This document shows positions 41,989-51,383 of a stretch of 64,000 bases of DNA, piece after piece. The translations under genes and the position numbers were made by a program. Source of the stretch: Castellaniella sp049673105 (lineage in GTDB: Bacteria; Pseudomonadota; Gammaproteobacteria; Burkholderiales; Burkholderiaceae_B); NCBI RefSeq assembly GCF_049673105.1, contig NZ_JBATXG010000032.1:62001-126000 (forward strand), read 5' to 3'. Below the pieces are notes generated by a model. That model was given only the letters and a program-made list of their open reading frames with translations, did not search any database and had not been told where the DNA came from. Positions within the stretch are counted from its first letter, which is position 1. The number at the start of each line of letters is the position of its first letter.

Positions 41989-43116
41989 ATGCCCATGAAA
42001 GACCCCCTCGCCCGTTCGCTGTCTCGCCTGGCTGTGGCGACCCTCTGCGTTGCGCTGGCCGCCTGCGGCGCCAGGGAATCCGCCGAGCCGCCGCCGCGTC
42101 CGGCGCCGACGGTAGAGGTTCAGCCGGACGTGCAGGCGGCGTCCTGGGCGGCGCCAGGCCTGATTACGGCGCCTGAATCCACCCCCTTGTCTTTCCGGCA
42201 GGCAGGGCTGATCCTGCGTCGTCATGTCGGGCTGGGAGATACCGTGCGCGCCGGCCAGGTTCTGGCGGAACAGGATGCCGGGCCCTGGCGTCAAAACCTG
42301 GCCTCGGCTCAGGCCCAGCAGCGGGCGGCGCGCGCCGCGCTGGACGTCGCCGAACGGCAATGGCGGCGGGATCAGGCTCAGGGGCGCGAGGGTCTGATCG
42401 CCCAGGCACAGGCAGAGCAGACGCGCGGGCAGTTGGCTCAGGCGCGGGCGCAGGACGAGCAGGCCGGCCAGGCCTTGGCGCGGGCGCGCGACCAGGTGGC
42501 GTATACGCGGCTGACGGTCGAACATGATGGCGTCATCGTTGCCGAGCAGGCGATGGCGGGGCAGAATGTCGCGGCGGGGCAGCCCGTCTATACCCTGGCC
42601 TGGGGAGACGGTCTGGAAGCCGTCGTGGATCTGCCCGCCCGCAGGATGGCGGGCATCGTACCTGGCCGGGTGGCCGAGGTCGAAGCGGTGGCGCTGCCGG
42701 GGGTGCGGTTGAGCGCTCAGGTGCGGGAAGTCGCGCGGGCCGCCGATCCGGCAACGCTCGGATTCCGGGTGAAGCTGCGGCTCGATGCCGCCGACCCGGC
42801 GCTGCGGCCGGGAATGACGGCGACGGTCCGTTTCCTGGAACCTGAGGCCGCCCAAGTCCGTTATACGCTGCCTGCCACGGCGCTATTCCATCAGGGGGAC
42901 CGGCCAGCGGTCTGGGTCGTGGACGCAGACGGCGTGCTGGCCACGCAGCGGGTGAAAGTCGCCGCGTATGGCGCGGATACCGTGACGCTCTCGGGCGGTC
43001 TTCGAACGGGACAGATCGTGCTTGCTCAGGGCGTGCACACGGTGGTCGAGGGGCAGCGGATCGAGGCGGTGCCTTATCGTGCTCGTCCCGCCGCGCCCAC
43101 AGAGGCCGGGCAGTGA
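41989..43116 (+). CDS. RND efflux periplasmic adaptor lipoprotein
   Basis: This membrane-fusion protein has a lipobox (LAACG) at ~residue 26, a biotinyl-lipoyl half (ILRRHVGLGDTVRAGQVLAEQD), a coiled-coil hairpin rich in Ala/Gln (QNLASAQAQQRAARAALD...), then DGVIVAEQAMAGQNVAAGQPVYTLA and a beta-barrel domain. It links the RND pump to the outer-membrane channel. The stop overlaps the pump gene by 4 bp. Confidence 0.92.
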   Translation: MPMKDPLARSLSRLAVATLCVALAACGARESAEPPPRPAPTVEVQPDVQAASWAAPGLITAPESTPLSFRQAGLILRRHVGLGDTVRAGQVLAEQDAGPWRQNLASAQAQQRAARAALDVAERQWRRDQAQGREGLIAQAQAEQTRGQLAQARAQDEQAGQALARARDQVAYTRLTVEHDGVIVAEQAMAGQNVAAGQPVYTLAWGDGLEAVVDLPARRMAGIVPGRVAEVEAVALPGVRLSAQVREVARAADPATLGFRVKLRLDAADPALRPGMTATVRFLEPEAAQVRYTLPATALFHQGDRPAVWVVDADGVLATQRVKVAAYGADTVTLSGGLRTGQIVLAQGVHTVVEGQRIEAVPYRARPAAPTEAGQ

Positions 43117-46100
43117 ACGGGCCGTCCGCGCCCCGCGCCTGGGAGGGGGGATTCAATCTGTCGCGTTGGGCGATTCTGCATCGCTCTCTGGTGATTTACC
43201 TGATCGCGGTGATGGTGGTTGCCGGCACCCTGGCAGGTCTGCGTCTGGCGCAGTCCGAAGATCCGCCTTTCACCTTCCGCGTCATGGTGGTGCAGACTTT
43301 GTGGCCTGGCGCCACGGCGGAACAGGTGCGCGAGCAGGTGACCGACCGGATCGAGCGCAAGCTGCAAGAAATGCCGCATCGCGATCACACCGTCAGCTAT
43401 TCGCGGCCCGGGCAGTCGACGATCTTCTATTTCATGAGCGAGGCGGTGGCCGCCGACCAGGTCCCGCAGGAATGGTACCAAGTGCGCAAGAAGATCGGCG
43501 ACATGGCCGCCGGCTTGCCCGCCGGGGTCGCCGGGCCGTTCTTCAACGATGAATTCGGCGATGTGTACACCAACATCTACGCGCTGTCGGGCGATGGTTA
43601 CACGCCGGCGCAGTTGCGCGAACAGGCCGACATCCTGCGCACCGTGCTGTTGCGGGTGCCGGGTGTGTCCAAGGTCGATTATTTCGGCGAACAGGAAGAG
43701 CGCATCGAGGTCCGTATCCCCAATTCCATCATGGCGCAATCCGGCCTGACGCCCGCGCGGATCGGCCAGGCCATCGCCGCGCGCAACGCCGTGGCCGATC
43801 CCGGCGTGATGGCGACCGCCACGGATCGGCTGTTCGTGCGTCCCACGGGGCAATTCCACAGCCTGGACGATCTGGCCGACACGCTGATTCCCGTCGGCGA
43901 CCGTCTGGCACGTCTGGGGGACATCGCCGAGATCCGGCGCGGCGCGGTGGAGCCGCCCTTGACGCAGATGCGGTATGGCGACCAGCCGGTGTTGGGCATC
44001 GGCGTGACCGCCGCCGCCGGGCATGATGTGGTGGATCTGGGGAAACACTTGCAGAAGGCGGTGGACGGCCTGCAGACACGGCTGCCGATGGGCTTGTCGT
44101 TGACGGAAGTCGCCAGCATGCCCGACGCGGTGACGAGCTCGGTCGATGAATTCCTGCGCGCCGTCGGTGAAGCGGTGGCCATTGTGCTGCTGGTCAGCCT
44201 GGTGTCGTTGGGGCTGCGCACCGGCATGGTGGTCGTGATCTCGATTCCGGTGGTGCTGGCGCTGACCGCGCTGGTGATGAACTGGATGGGAATCGGGCTG
44301 CACAAGGTGTCCCTGGGCACGCTGATTCTGTCCTTGGGCCTGCTGGTGGACGACGCCATCATCGCGGTCGAGATGATGGCCGTGAAGCTCGAGCAGGGCT
44401 GGGACCGGGTCAGCGCGGCAGCGTTTGCCTATACCAGTACGGCGTTTCCTATGCTGACCGGCACGCTGGTCACGGTGGCGGGCTTTCTGCCGATCGCCCT
44501 GGCGCGCTCGAGCACCGGGGAATACACCCGCTCGATCTTTCAGGTGTCGGCCGTCTCGCTGCTGGTGTCCTGGCTGGCTGCCGTCATTCTGATCCCGCTG
44601 CTGGGTCATGCTCTGCTGCGCCCGCACGCGTCTGCCGCCGCGTCGACCGGTGGGGCGATGGGCGAGTCCGAGAGAGACATCTACGATTCGCCTTTCTATC
44701 GTCGGCTACGGCGCTGGTTGCATGCCTGTGTGCGCCGTCGCGGCGCCGTCGTGGCGGCGACGCTGCTGTTGTTTGTGGTCGCGCTGGCGGGGTTCCGTCT
44801 GGTGCCGCAACAATTCTTCCCGGATTCCGCCCGGCCCGAACTGCTGGTGGATATGCGTCTGCGCGAAAGTGCGTCGTTCGAGGCGACGCTGGCGCAGGCG
44901 CAGCGTCTGGAATCCCTGCTGAAAGAGCGCCCGGAAGTCGCGCGCGTGGTCGGTTTCGTGGGGACGGGCGCACCGCGCTTCTATCTGCCCTTGGACCAGC
45001 AGTTGCCGTCTCCGAATTTCACCCAGTATGTGGTGACCGCAAATTCCATTCAGGACAGAGAAGCGCTCAAGCCCTGGCTGGAGTCGGCCCTGAGTACGGA
45101 TTTCCCTGCCGTGCGCGGCAGGGTGTCGCGTCTGGAGTCGGGGCCGCCTGTCGGCTACCCGGTGCAATTCCGCGTCAGCGGCGATGAGCTTGTCAGGGTG
45201 CGCCAGACGGCGCAAGAGGTGGCCGCCGTGCTGCGCGCCGACCCTCGCGCCCGCAACACGCAGTTCGATTGGGATGAACCGTCGGCTCGCGTGTCGCGTT
45301 TCGAGGTCGATCAGCAAGCCGCGCAGCGGCTGGGCGTCAGTTCGCGCGATATTGCGGATTTTCTGGCCATGAGTCTGTCGGGCCGGCCTGTGTCTCAATA
45401 CCGCGAGGACGACCGCCTGATCCGCATCGATTTGCGGGCGCCGGAGTCCGAACGCAGCGACCCTCAGGCCTTGGCGCGGCTGTCCCTGCCTTCGCCTGGC
45501 GGGCCGGTGCCTCTGGAGGCGCTGGGCGGGATGCGCGACGGTCTGGAACACGCCATCATCTGGGAGCGTGACCGGCAGCCCACGATCACCGTGCGCGCCG
45601 AAGTCGCTCCCGGCGTCGAAGGGATCGACCTGACGCGTGCCGTAGACGCGCGTTTGACGGACATTCGCGCCGGCCTGCCGGTCGGCTATCGGATCGAGGT
45701 CGGCGGCGCGGTGGAAAACAGCGTCAAGGCGCAGGCCTCGATCAATGTCGAGGTGCCCATCCTGATCGTGGTCGTGCTGACGCTGCTGATGATCCAGCTG
45801 CAGCGGTTTTCCCGTGTGGTGCTGGTCGTCCTGACCGCGCCGTTGGGACTGATCGGCGTGGTCCTGGCGCTGCTGCTGTTTGGCAAACCGTTTGGCTTTG
45901 TCGCCCTGCTGGGGGTGATTGCCATGTTCGGCATCATCATGCGCAATTCGGTCATTCTGGTGGATCAGATCGAGCAGGACATCGCGGCGGGGCATCGACG
46001 CCTCGATGCCATCGTGGATGCGACCGTGCGGCGTTTCCGTCCCATCGTGCTGACGGCGGCGGCGGCGGTGCTGGCGCTGATCCCGCTGTTGCGCAGCGAC

Positions 46101-46268
46101 TTCTTCGGCCCCATGGCGACCGCCCTGATGGGCGGCATCACCAGCGCCACGGTGCTGACGGTCTTCGTGCTGCCGGCCCTGTATGCGCTGATGTTCCAGG
46201 TCCGGGACGAGGACGAAACGTCTGCGCCGACCCCGCGCGCGTCCGGCACCGTGGGGGAAGCGTCATGA
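43113..46268 (+). CDS. RND-family efflux pump, inner-membrane transporter
   Basis: This is a 1051-residue proton-driven pump with twelve membrane segments and two large periplasmic loops. The proton-relay Asp pair of TM4 is in GLLVDDAIIAVEMM; other landmarks are the N-terminal WAILHRSLVIYLIAVMVVAG helix and the late GFVALLGVIAMFGIIMRNSVILVDQIEQD segment. The frame begins at GTG 43113 within the adaptor stop. The sequence is intact. The substrate is unknown; conserved organisation with TetR suggests drugs, dyes or biocides. Confidence 0.93.
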   Translation: MNGPSAPRAWEGGFNLSRWAILHRSLVIYLIAVMVVAGTLAGLRLAQSEDPPFTFRVMVVQTLWPGATAEQVREQVTDRIERKLQEMPHRDHTVSYSRPGQSTIFYFMSEAVAADQVPQEWYQVRKKIGDMAAGLPAGVAGPFFNDEFGDVYTNIYALSGDGYTPAQLREQADILRTVLLRVPGVSKVDYFGEQEERIEVRIPNSIMAQSGLTPARIGQAIAARNAVADPGVMATATDRLFVRPTGQFHSLDDLADTLIPVGDRLARLGDIAEIRRGAVEPPLTQMRYGDQPVLGIGVTAAAGHDVVDLGKHLQKAVDGLQTRLPMGLSLTEVASMPDAVTSSVDEFLRAVGEAVAIVLLVSLVSLGLRTGMVVVISIPVVLALTALVMNWMGIGLHKVSLGTLILSLGLLVDDAIIAVEMMAVKLEQGWDRVSAAAFAYTSTAFPMLTGTLVTVAGFLPIALARSSTGEYTRSIFQVSAVSLLVSWLAAVILIPLLGHALLRPHASAAASTGGAMGESERDIYDSPFYRRLRRWLHACVRRRGAVVAATLLLFVVALAGFRLVPQQFFPDSARPELLVDMRLRESASFEATLAQAQRLESLLKERPEVARVVGFVGTGAPRFYLPLDQQLPSPNFTQYVVTANSIQDREALKPWLESALSTDFPAVRGRVSRLESGPPVGYPVQFRVSGDELVRVRQTAQEVAAVLRADPRARNTQFDWDEPSARVSRFEVDQQAAQRLGVSSRDIADFLAMSLSGRPVSQYREDDRLIRIDLRAPESERSDPQALARLSLPSPGGPVPLEALGGMRDGLEHAIIWERDRQPTITVRAEVAPGVEGIDLTRAVDARLTDIRAGLPVGYRIEVGGAVENSVKAQASINVEVPILIVVVLTLLMIQLQRFSRVVLVVLTAPLGLIGVVLALLLFGKPFGFVALLGVIAMFGIIMRNSVILVDQIEQDIAAGHRRLDAIVDATVRRFRPIVLTAAAAVLALIPLLRSDFFGPMATALMGGITSATVLTVFVLPALYALMFQVRDEDETSAPTPRASGTVGEAS

Positions 46269-47701
46269 AGGGCGGGTGGATGGCAGGGGCGCTGGCGCTC
46301 AGTGTCGGTTTGACGGGTTGCGCATTCGGGCCTTCGGGGCAGCCGCCGCTCATGCCCGAGCCGGCGCGCTACGCCGCCGGCCTGCCGCCGGACAGCGCAG
46401 CGCGGGCCGATGGCCCCGCGCTGGTCGCCGCGCACACGTCCGCGACGGCGTGGTGGACTCAGTTTGGCGCGCCTGAGCTGGACTTGCTCGTGGCGGAATC
46501 CTGGGCGGCGAATCCCGATCTGGCCGCTGCGCAGGCGCGTCTGGCGGCGGCGCGCGAGGTCCTGCGGGCGCAGGTCGGGGCGACGGCATTGCCGTCGGTC
46601 GATATGGGCGCCCAGGCCTCGCGACAGCGTGCGCTCGGTCTGCTGCTGAACCTGCCCTCGCCTCTGCCTGAATTGCCGCCGACGTCGATCTACAACACGT
46701 TTGTCGGCCAGGCCCAGGCTCGCTATACCTTTGACCTGTTCGGGTCGATGCGCGAACGCAATCGGGCGCTGGCGGACCGGGTAGAACAACGGACGGCCCA
46801 GTGGCACGCGGCTCGCGAGGCCTTGGCGGCGAACGTGGTGTCCGGTGCCTTGACCTTGTCCGCGCAGCAGGCTCGTCTGCAGGTTCTGGAAGCTGTCGCG
46901 ACCGGATTGCTGCAGGACGAGACGGAGTCCGTTCGCCGGCAGGCGCTGGGCGCCGCGCCGCGCGCCGCCGTTCTGGATGCGCGTCGTCAGGCGCAGGCCG
47001 TGGCGGCTCAGATTCCCGCCTTGCAGGCGCAGGTGCTGGCGCTGCGGCATGCCCTGGCTGTGCTGCTCGGGCGCACACCAGATCAAGCGCCCGAGGCCAT
47101 TGCATTCGCCCGACTGTCGCTGCCTGCGCGCATCCCCGTCCTGGTGCCGTCCGCTTTGCTGGCTTCGCGGCCCGACATCCAGGCGGCGCAGGCCGCCTTG
47201 CGCGCTGCGGCTCACGATGCGGGCGCCGCCAGCGCCGATCTGCTTCCCAGTTTCACCCTGACGGCGGCCATCGGGCGCGGCGCTTACGACTGGTCGACAG
47301 CGCTATCGCCTGCCGGCGCGTTGTGGAGCCTGGCAGGCGGGCTGGCCGCGCCGCTGTTTCATGGCGGCGCGCTGCAAGCACAGCGCCGCGCCAGCCTGCA
47401 GGCCTATACGGCTGCCGAGATGGATTACCGCAGCACGGTGCTGGCCGCGTTCCGCGAGGTCGCCGATGCGCTGGCGGCGCTGGAACAGACTGGCGTTGCG
47501 CGGGCTGCAGGGGATGCCGCTGCCGAAGCGGCCCGCAGTCTGGCGCTCGATGCGGCACGGCGAGCCAGTCTGGGCGCGGTGCCGCCGGCGTCCGCCCGCG
47601 CCGCAGGCCGTCAGGCGGACCTGGCGGAACTGGATGCCCTGGATATCCGTTCGCGACAGATGCTGGATGCTGCGCGTCTGTTCCAGGCGATGGGCGGGTG
47701 A
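46265..47701 (+). CDS. RND efflux outer-membrane channel lipoprotein (NodT/OprM family)
   Basis: A lipobox LTGCAFG at ~residue 19 is followed by the two repeats of the outer-membrane efflux protein family: WWTQFGAPELDLLVAESWAANPDLAAAQARLAAARE in the first and PSALLASRPDIQAAQAALRAA in the second. It forms the trimeric exit duct. It overlaps the pump stop by 4 bp and ends 56 bp before the ahcY riboswitch. Length 478. Confidence 0.93.
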   Translation: MKGGWMAGALALSVGLTGCAFGPSGQPPLMPEPARYAAGLPPDSAARADGPALVAAHTSATAWWTQFGAPELDLLVAESWAANPDLAAAQARLAAAREVLRAQVGATALPSVDMGAQASRQRALGLLLNLPSPLPELPPTSIYNTFVGQAQARYTFDLFGSMRERNRALADRVEQRTAQWHAAREALAANVVSGALTLSAQQARLQVLEAVATGLLQDETESVRRQALGAAPRAAVLDARRQAQAVAAQIPALQAQVLALRHALAVLLGRTPDQAPEAIAFARLSLPARIPVLVPSALLASRPDIQAAQAALRAAAHDAGAASADLLPSFTLTAAIGRGAYDWSTALSPAGALWSLAGGLAAPLFHGGALQAQRRASLQAYTAAEMDYRSTVLAAFREVADALAALEQTGVARAAGDAAAEAARSLALDAARRASLGAVPPASARAAGRQADLAELDALDIRSRQMLDAARLFQAMGG

Positions 47702-47740
47702 GGCTTGCTCTGGGGATCGGAGTTGCAGGGGATCTCCGGG

Positions 47741-47746
47741 TATAAT
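47741..47746 (+). promoter_or_regulatory. Candidate -10 element of the ahcY promoter
   Basis: A perfect TATAAT at 47741-47746 places the transcript start at ~47752, a few bases before the SAH riboswitch begins. A matching -35 element is not obvious at 17 bp spacing. Confidence 0.6.
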
Positions 47747-47756
47747 GACCCCCTTT

Positions 47757-47846
47757 TCCTGAGGGGCGCTGCACCGGCCCCGCGGCCCGGCATGGGCCTT
47801 GATGCGGGCCGCCAGGCTCAGGAACCTTCTTTATGAACGGCGCCCA
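47757..47846 (+). promoter_or_regulatory. S-adenosylhomocysteine (SAH) riboswitch
   Basis: The stretch has the class-defining parts in order: CCTGAGGGGCGCTGCACC at the 5' side, a variable GC-rich hairpin, GCCGCCAGGCTCAGG closing the first stem, and AACGGCGCCCA forming the pseudoknot/second stem. Only SAH riboswitches show this GAGG-GCGCTGC ... CAGGCTC ... AACGGCGC arrangement. It lies between the TATAAT and ahcY, 69 bp before the ATG. SAH binding should raise ahcY expression, clearing toxic SAH. Confidence 0.93.
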
Positions 47847-47915
47847 TCGTTGCCCTGCGCGGGCAGGGGTGGGCGGCAACCGTTCTCCCCGCTGCGCAGG
47901 CTCTACAGGGATACC

Positions 47916-49322
47916 ATGAGCACTGCACACGACTACGTCATCGCCGATATCGCCCTGGCCGATTGGGGCCGCCGCGAACTCGCCATCGCCGAAACCGAAA
48001 TGCCCGGCCTGATGGCCACGCGGGAAGAATTCGCCGCTTCACAGCCTCTGAAAGGCGCCCGCATCGCCGGTAGCCTGCATATGACCATCCAGACGGCTGT
48101 GCTGATCGAAACCCTCAAGGCGCTGGGCGCAGAAGTCCGCTGGGCTTCGTGCAATATTTTTTCCACCCAGGATCACGCCGCCGCCGCGATTGCCGCGGGC
48201 GGCACGCCGGTGTTCGCCGTCAAGGGCGAATCCCTGGAAGACTACTGGCAGTACACGCACCGCATCTTCGACTGGCCGGGTGAGCAGGCCAATATGATCC
48301 TGGACGACGGTGGCGATGCCACGGTGCTGCTGCACCTGGGCGCTCGCGCCGAGACCGATGCCGCGGCCATTGCCAATCCGGGCAACGAAGAAGAGCGCGT
48401 CCTGTTTGCCGCCATCAAGGCTCAGCTGGCCAAGGACCCCACCTGGTATTCCACCCGTCTGGCGCAGATCCAGGGCGTGACCGAGGAAACCACCACAGGG
48501 GTGCATCGTCTGTATCAGATGTCGCAGCGCGGCGAACTGAAGATCCCGGCCATCAACGTCAATGATTCGGTCACGAAGTCCAAATTCGACAACCTGTACG
48601 GCTGCCGCGAATCGTTGGTGGACGGCATCAAGCGCGCCACCGACGTCATGGTCGCCGGCAAGATTGCCGTCGTCTGCGGGTTCGGCGACGTCGGCAAGGG
48701 CTGCGCGCAGGCGCTGGCGGCTTTGCGCGCCCAGGTCTGGGTGACGGAAGTCGATCCCATCTGCGCGCTGCAGGCATCCATGGAAGGCTACCGGGTCGTG
48801 GATCTGAACGACAAGGACGTCGTCGAACAGGCCGATATTTTTGTCACCGCCACCGGCAACTACCACGTCATCGACCGTGACCACCTGTACCGCATGAAGG
48901 ATCAGGCCATCGTCTGCAACATCGGCCACTTCGATAGCGAAATCAACGTCGCCTCTGTCGAGGACCTGCCCTGGGAAGAAATCAAACCCCAGGTCGATCA
49001 CATCATTTTCCCCGACGGCAAGCGCATCATCCTGCTGGCCAAGGGCCGTCTGGTGAATCTGGGTTGCGCCACAGGCCACCCGTCCTTCGTGATGTCGGCA
49101 TCCTTTACCAATCAGACGATTGCGCAGATCGAGCTGTTCACGCGTGGCGATCAGTACAAGACCGGCCAGGTCTATGTGCTGCCGAAACACCTGGATGAAA
49201 AGGTCGCCCGTCTGCATCTGGAAAAACTGGGTGTGAAGCTGACGACGCTGTCGCAAAAGCAGGCCGACTACATCGGCGTGCCGGTCGCCGGCCCGTTCAA
49301 GCCCGGTCATTACCGCTATTGA
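47916..49322 (+). CDS. ahcY: Adenosylhomocysteinase (SAH hydrolase)
   Basis: AhcY splits SAH to homocysteine and adenosine. Landmarks are GARIAGSLHMTIQTAVLIETL, the Lys/Asp region NVNDSVTKSKFDNLYGCRESL, the NAD site VAVVCGFGDVGKGCAQAL and the C-terminal KPGHYRY. Length 468. ATG 47916 is preceded by ACAGGGA; longer in-frame codons run through the riboswitch and are not used. Control by the upstream SAH riboswitch is expected. Confidence 0.97.
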   Translation: MSTAHDYVIADIALADWGRRELAIAETEMPGLMATREEFAASQPLKGARIAGSLHMTIQTAVLIETLKALGAEVRWASCNIFSTQDHAAAAIAAGGTPVFAVKGESLEDYWQYTHRIFDWPGEQANMILDDGGDATVLLHLGARAETDAAAIANPGNEEERVLFAAIKAQLAKDPTWYSTRLAQIQGVTEETTTGVHRLYQMSQRGELKIPAINVNDSVTKSKFDNLYGCRESLVDGIKRATDVMVAGKIAVVCGFGDVGKGCAQALAALRAQVWVTEVDPICALQASMEGYRVVDLNDKDVVEQADIFVTATGNYHVIDRDHLYRMKDQAIVCNIGHFDSEINVASVEDLPWEEIKPQVDHIIFPDGKRIILLAKGRLVNLGCATGHPSFVMSASFTNQTIAQIELFTRGDQYKTGQVYVLPKHLDEKVARLHLEKLGVKLTTLSQKQADYIGVPVAGPFKPGHYRY

Positions 49323-49415
49323 TCCCTGCCTGCGCATCGCAAAATCCGGTCATGCACCCGCTAGTCGCATGACCGGATGCGCAGCCCCATCGTTGATGAC
49401 TGAAGGAGTGCCGTC

Positions 49416-49751
49416 ATGTTGTTGCTCGTCTGGATATTGAATGCGGTGGCCCTGTTGGTGGTCGCCTATCTGCTGCCTGGGATCACGGTGGCTTCCTTTG
49501 GTTCGGCGCTGATCGCCGCGCTGGTGCTGGGTTTGTTGAATACGGTGGTCAAGCCCGTGCTGGTGCTGCTGACCTTGCCGCTGACCTTCGTCACGCTGGG
49601 ACTGTTCCTGGTGGTGCTCAATGCCCTGGTGTTCTGGTGGGCCGGGTCGATCCTGAAAGGTTTTCAGGTGGACGGCTTCTGGTGGGCCGTTATCGGCGCC
49701 ATTGTCTATAGTCTGGTGTCTGGCGCGCTGGCCAGCCTTTTGTTGCAATAA
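49416..49751 (+). CDS. Four-helix membrane protein (phage holin family 4-like, DUF/PF04020 type)
   Basis: This 111-residue inner-membrane protein has four hydrophobic segments (LLLVWILNAVALLVVAYLLP, then GSALIAALVLGLLNTVVKPVLVLL, and two more) with the NTVVKPVLVLLTLPLTFVTLGLF pattern of the family. Despite the holin name there are no phage genes here; it sits between ahcY and metF, 12 bp before metF, so it is probably a housekeeping membrane protein. Function unknown. Confidence 0.85.
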   Translation: MLLLVWILNAVALLVVAYLLPGITVASFGSALIAALVLGLLNTVVKPVLVLLTLPLTFVTLGLFLVVLNALVFWWAGSILKGFQVDGFWWAVIGAIVYSLVSGALASLLLQ

Positions 49752-49763
49752 GGATCTTGGAGC

Positions 49764-50621
49764 ATGCCAAATTCTGCTCAGTCCGGGGCGCCCGTCCTCA
49801 GTCTGGAATATTTTCCGCCGCGCGATATCGCCGCCCAGGAACGGCTGGTGCGTTCCGCCAAGCGGCTGGCGGCGTTGAACCCCGCCTACGTCAGCGTGAC
49901 ATTCGGCGCCGGTGGCTCGACCCGCGCCGGCACGGTCGATGCCGTGCAGATGCTGCGTAACCTGGGGGCCGACGTCGCCCCGCACTTGTCCTGCATCGGC
50001 GTAACGCGCGCCGATTTGCGCTTGATCCTGGATGACTATCAGGCGCGGGGCATCCGCCGTCTGGTCGCCTTGCGTGGTGATATGCCGTCGGGGATGGGGG
50101 GCGATACGGGCGATCTGCATTACGCCAGCGAGCTGGTGCGCTTCGTGCGGGAGCAGTACGGCGACGCCTTTCATATCGAGGTGGCCGCCTATCCGGAAAT
50201 GCACCCCCAGGCGGAAAGCGCGGAACAAGACCTGCAGCATTTCGTCAACAAAGTGCGGGCCGGCGCCAATGGCGCGATCACGCAGTATTTCTTCAACCCG
50301 GACGCTTACTTTGATTTTGTCGACCGGGTCCGCGCCCAGGGCATCGATATTCCCATCACGCCGGGCATCATGCCGGTGACCAATTACGTCCAGCTGGCGC
50401 GGTTTTCATCCATGTGCGGGGCGGAAATCCCGCGCTGGATGCGCTTGCGTCTGCAGGATTTCGGCGACGACAAGGCATCGATTCGGGCGTTCGGCATTGA
50501 TGTCGTCACCCGCCTGACCGCCCGTTTACTGGAAAACGGGGCGCCGGGGGTGCATTTCTACACGCTGAACCATGCGGATGCCGTCGTGCAGATCTGCGAC
50601 AACCTGGGCTTGGGGGCCTGA
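49764..50621 (+). CDS. metF: 5,10-methylenetetrahydrofolate reductase MetF
   Basis: This FAD enzyme makes 5-methyl-THF for methionine synthesis. It begins with the usual LSLEYFPPRD (catalytic Glu) and has YVSVTFGAGGSTRAGTVDAV, RRLVALRGDMP and TQYFFNPDAYFDFVDRV, and PGIMPVTNYVQLARFSSMCG. Length 285. Grouping with metK, ahcY and the folate cyclo-ligase forms a one-carbon/methyl-cycle neighbourhood. Confidence 0.96.
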   Translation: MPNSAQSGAPVLSLEYFPPRDIAAQERLVRSAKRLAALNPAYVSVTFGAGGSTRAGTVDAVQMLRNLGADVAPHLSCIGVTRADLRLILDDYQARGIRRLVALRGDMPSGMGGDTGDLHYASELVRFVREQYGDAFHIEVAAYPEMHPQAESAEQDLQHFVNKVRAGANGAITQYFFNPDAYFDFVDRVRAQGIDIPITPGIMPVTNYVQLARFSSMCGAEIPRWMRLRLQDFGDDKASIRAFGIDVVTRLTARLLENGAPGVHFYTLNHADAVVQICDNLGLGA

Positions 50622-50643
50622 CGCTGGCTCAGCGGGCCCGCGT

Positions 50644-51267
50644 TTAGGGCACGGGCAGCGCCCAGCCCTTGTCGGTCAGGATGGCGTCCAGCCGCACGTC
50701 GTGCGGTGCGGGCGAGTAGGCGTCGTTGCTGAGATCCCCGCAGGCCCAGGCGATGCCGATGGCGGTCGGCGCTCGACCGGATGTCTTCAGGGCCGCCAGC
50801 GTGCGGTCGTAATAGCCGCCGCCGTAGCCCAGACGATCGCCCTGGCGCGTGAAACCCAGTGTCGGCACCAGGATCAGGTCCGGCGCCGGTGCGTCGGGGC
50901 CGTCGGGTTCCTGGATGCCGTAGGCGCCGGCGTGCATCGGGGTATCCGGCGTCCACAGACGAAACTGCAGCGGCTGGCCGGGGCCTGTCACTACGGGCAG
51001 CGACACCGTCAGCGATTCATCGTCGGCCCATTGGCGCAGCAAGGCCTGCAAGGCGGGCTCATCGCTCATGGACCAGAAAGCGGCAATGTGGCGGATGTCC
51101 GCGCTGCCGGCGTCGCGTAGCGCCGTGCGCCGACTCGCCAGCCAGGTATAGAGACGACCGCGGATCAGCAGGGCGCCTCGGTCGCGTTCTGCGTCGGGCA
51201 GAGCCGCCCGGCGTTGTTTGAGTCGCGTCCGCAAGGGGACTGCGTTATTCTGTGCGTTCTGATTCAT
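50644..51267 (-). CDS. 5-formyltetrahydrofolate cyclo-ligase
   Basis: This ATP-dependent enzyme returns 5-formyl-THF to the folate pool. Signature pieces are LRTRLKQRRAALPDAERD at the N-terminus and DLILVPTLGFTRQGDRLGYGGGYYDRTLA. Length 207. In many proteobacteria this gene (ygfA) adjoins zapA and 6S RNA; here it lies about 21 kb away beside metF and converges on it. Confidence 0.94.
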   Translation of the reverse strand: MNQNAQNNAVPLRTRLKQRRAALPDAERDRGALLIRGRLYTWLASRRTALRDAGSADIRHIAAFWSMSDEPALQALLRQWADDESLTVSLPVVTGPGQPLQFRLWTPDTPMHAGAYGIQEPDGPDAPAPDLILVPTLGFTRQGDRLGYGGGYYDRTLAALKTSGRAPTAIGIAWACGDLSNDAYSPAPHDVRLDAILTDKGWALPVP

Positions 51268-51383
51268 AAGGCAAGCAGTAGCTGTGAGGTGGCATGATGT
51301 GCGAGGACATTCTAAGGGATCCGGGATGCTTTGACCGGACCAGGCATGCCGCCGGTGCGTTCGAACGGCTTGCGCGAGGACGT

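Noticed and set aside
49416..49751. Phage remnant suggested by the holin-family name
   Set aside because: No lysin, integrase or structural phage genes are nearby, and the gene lies in a housekeeping methyl-cycle neighbourhood.
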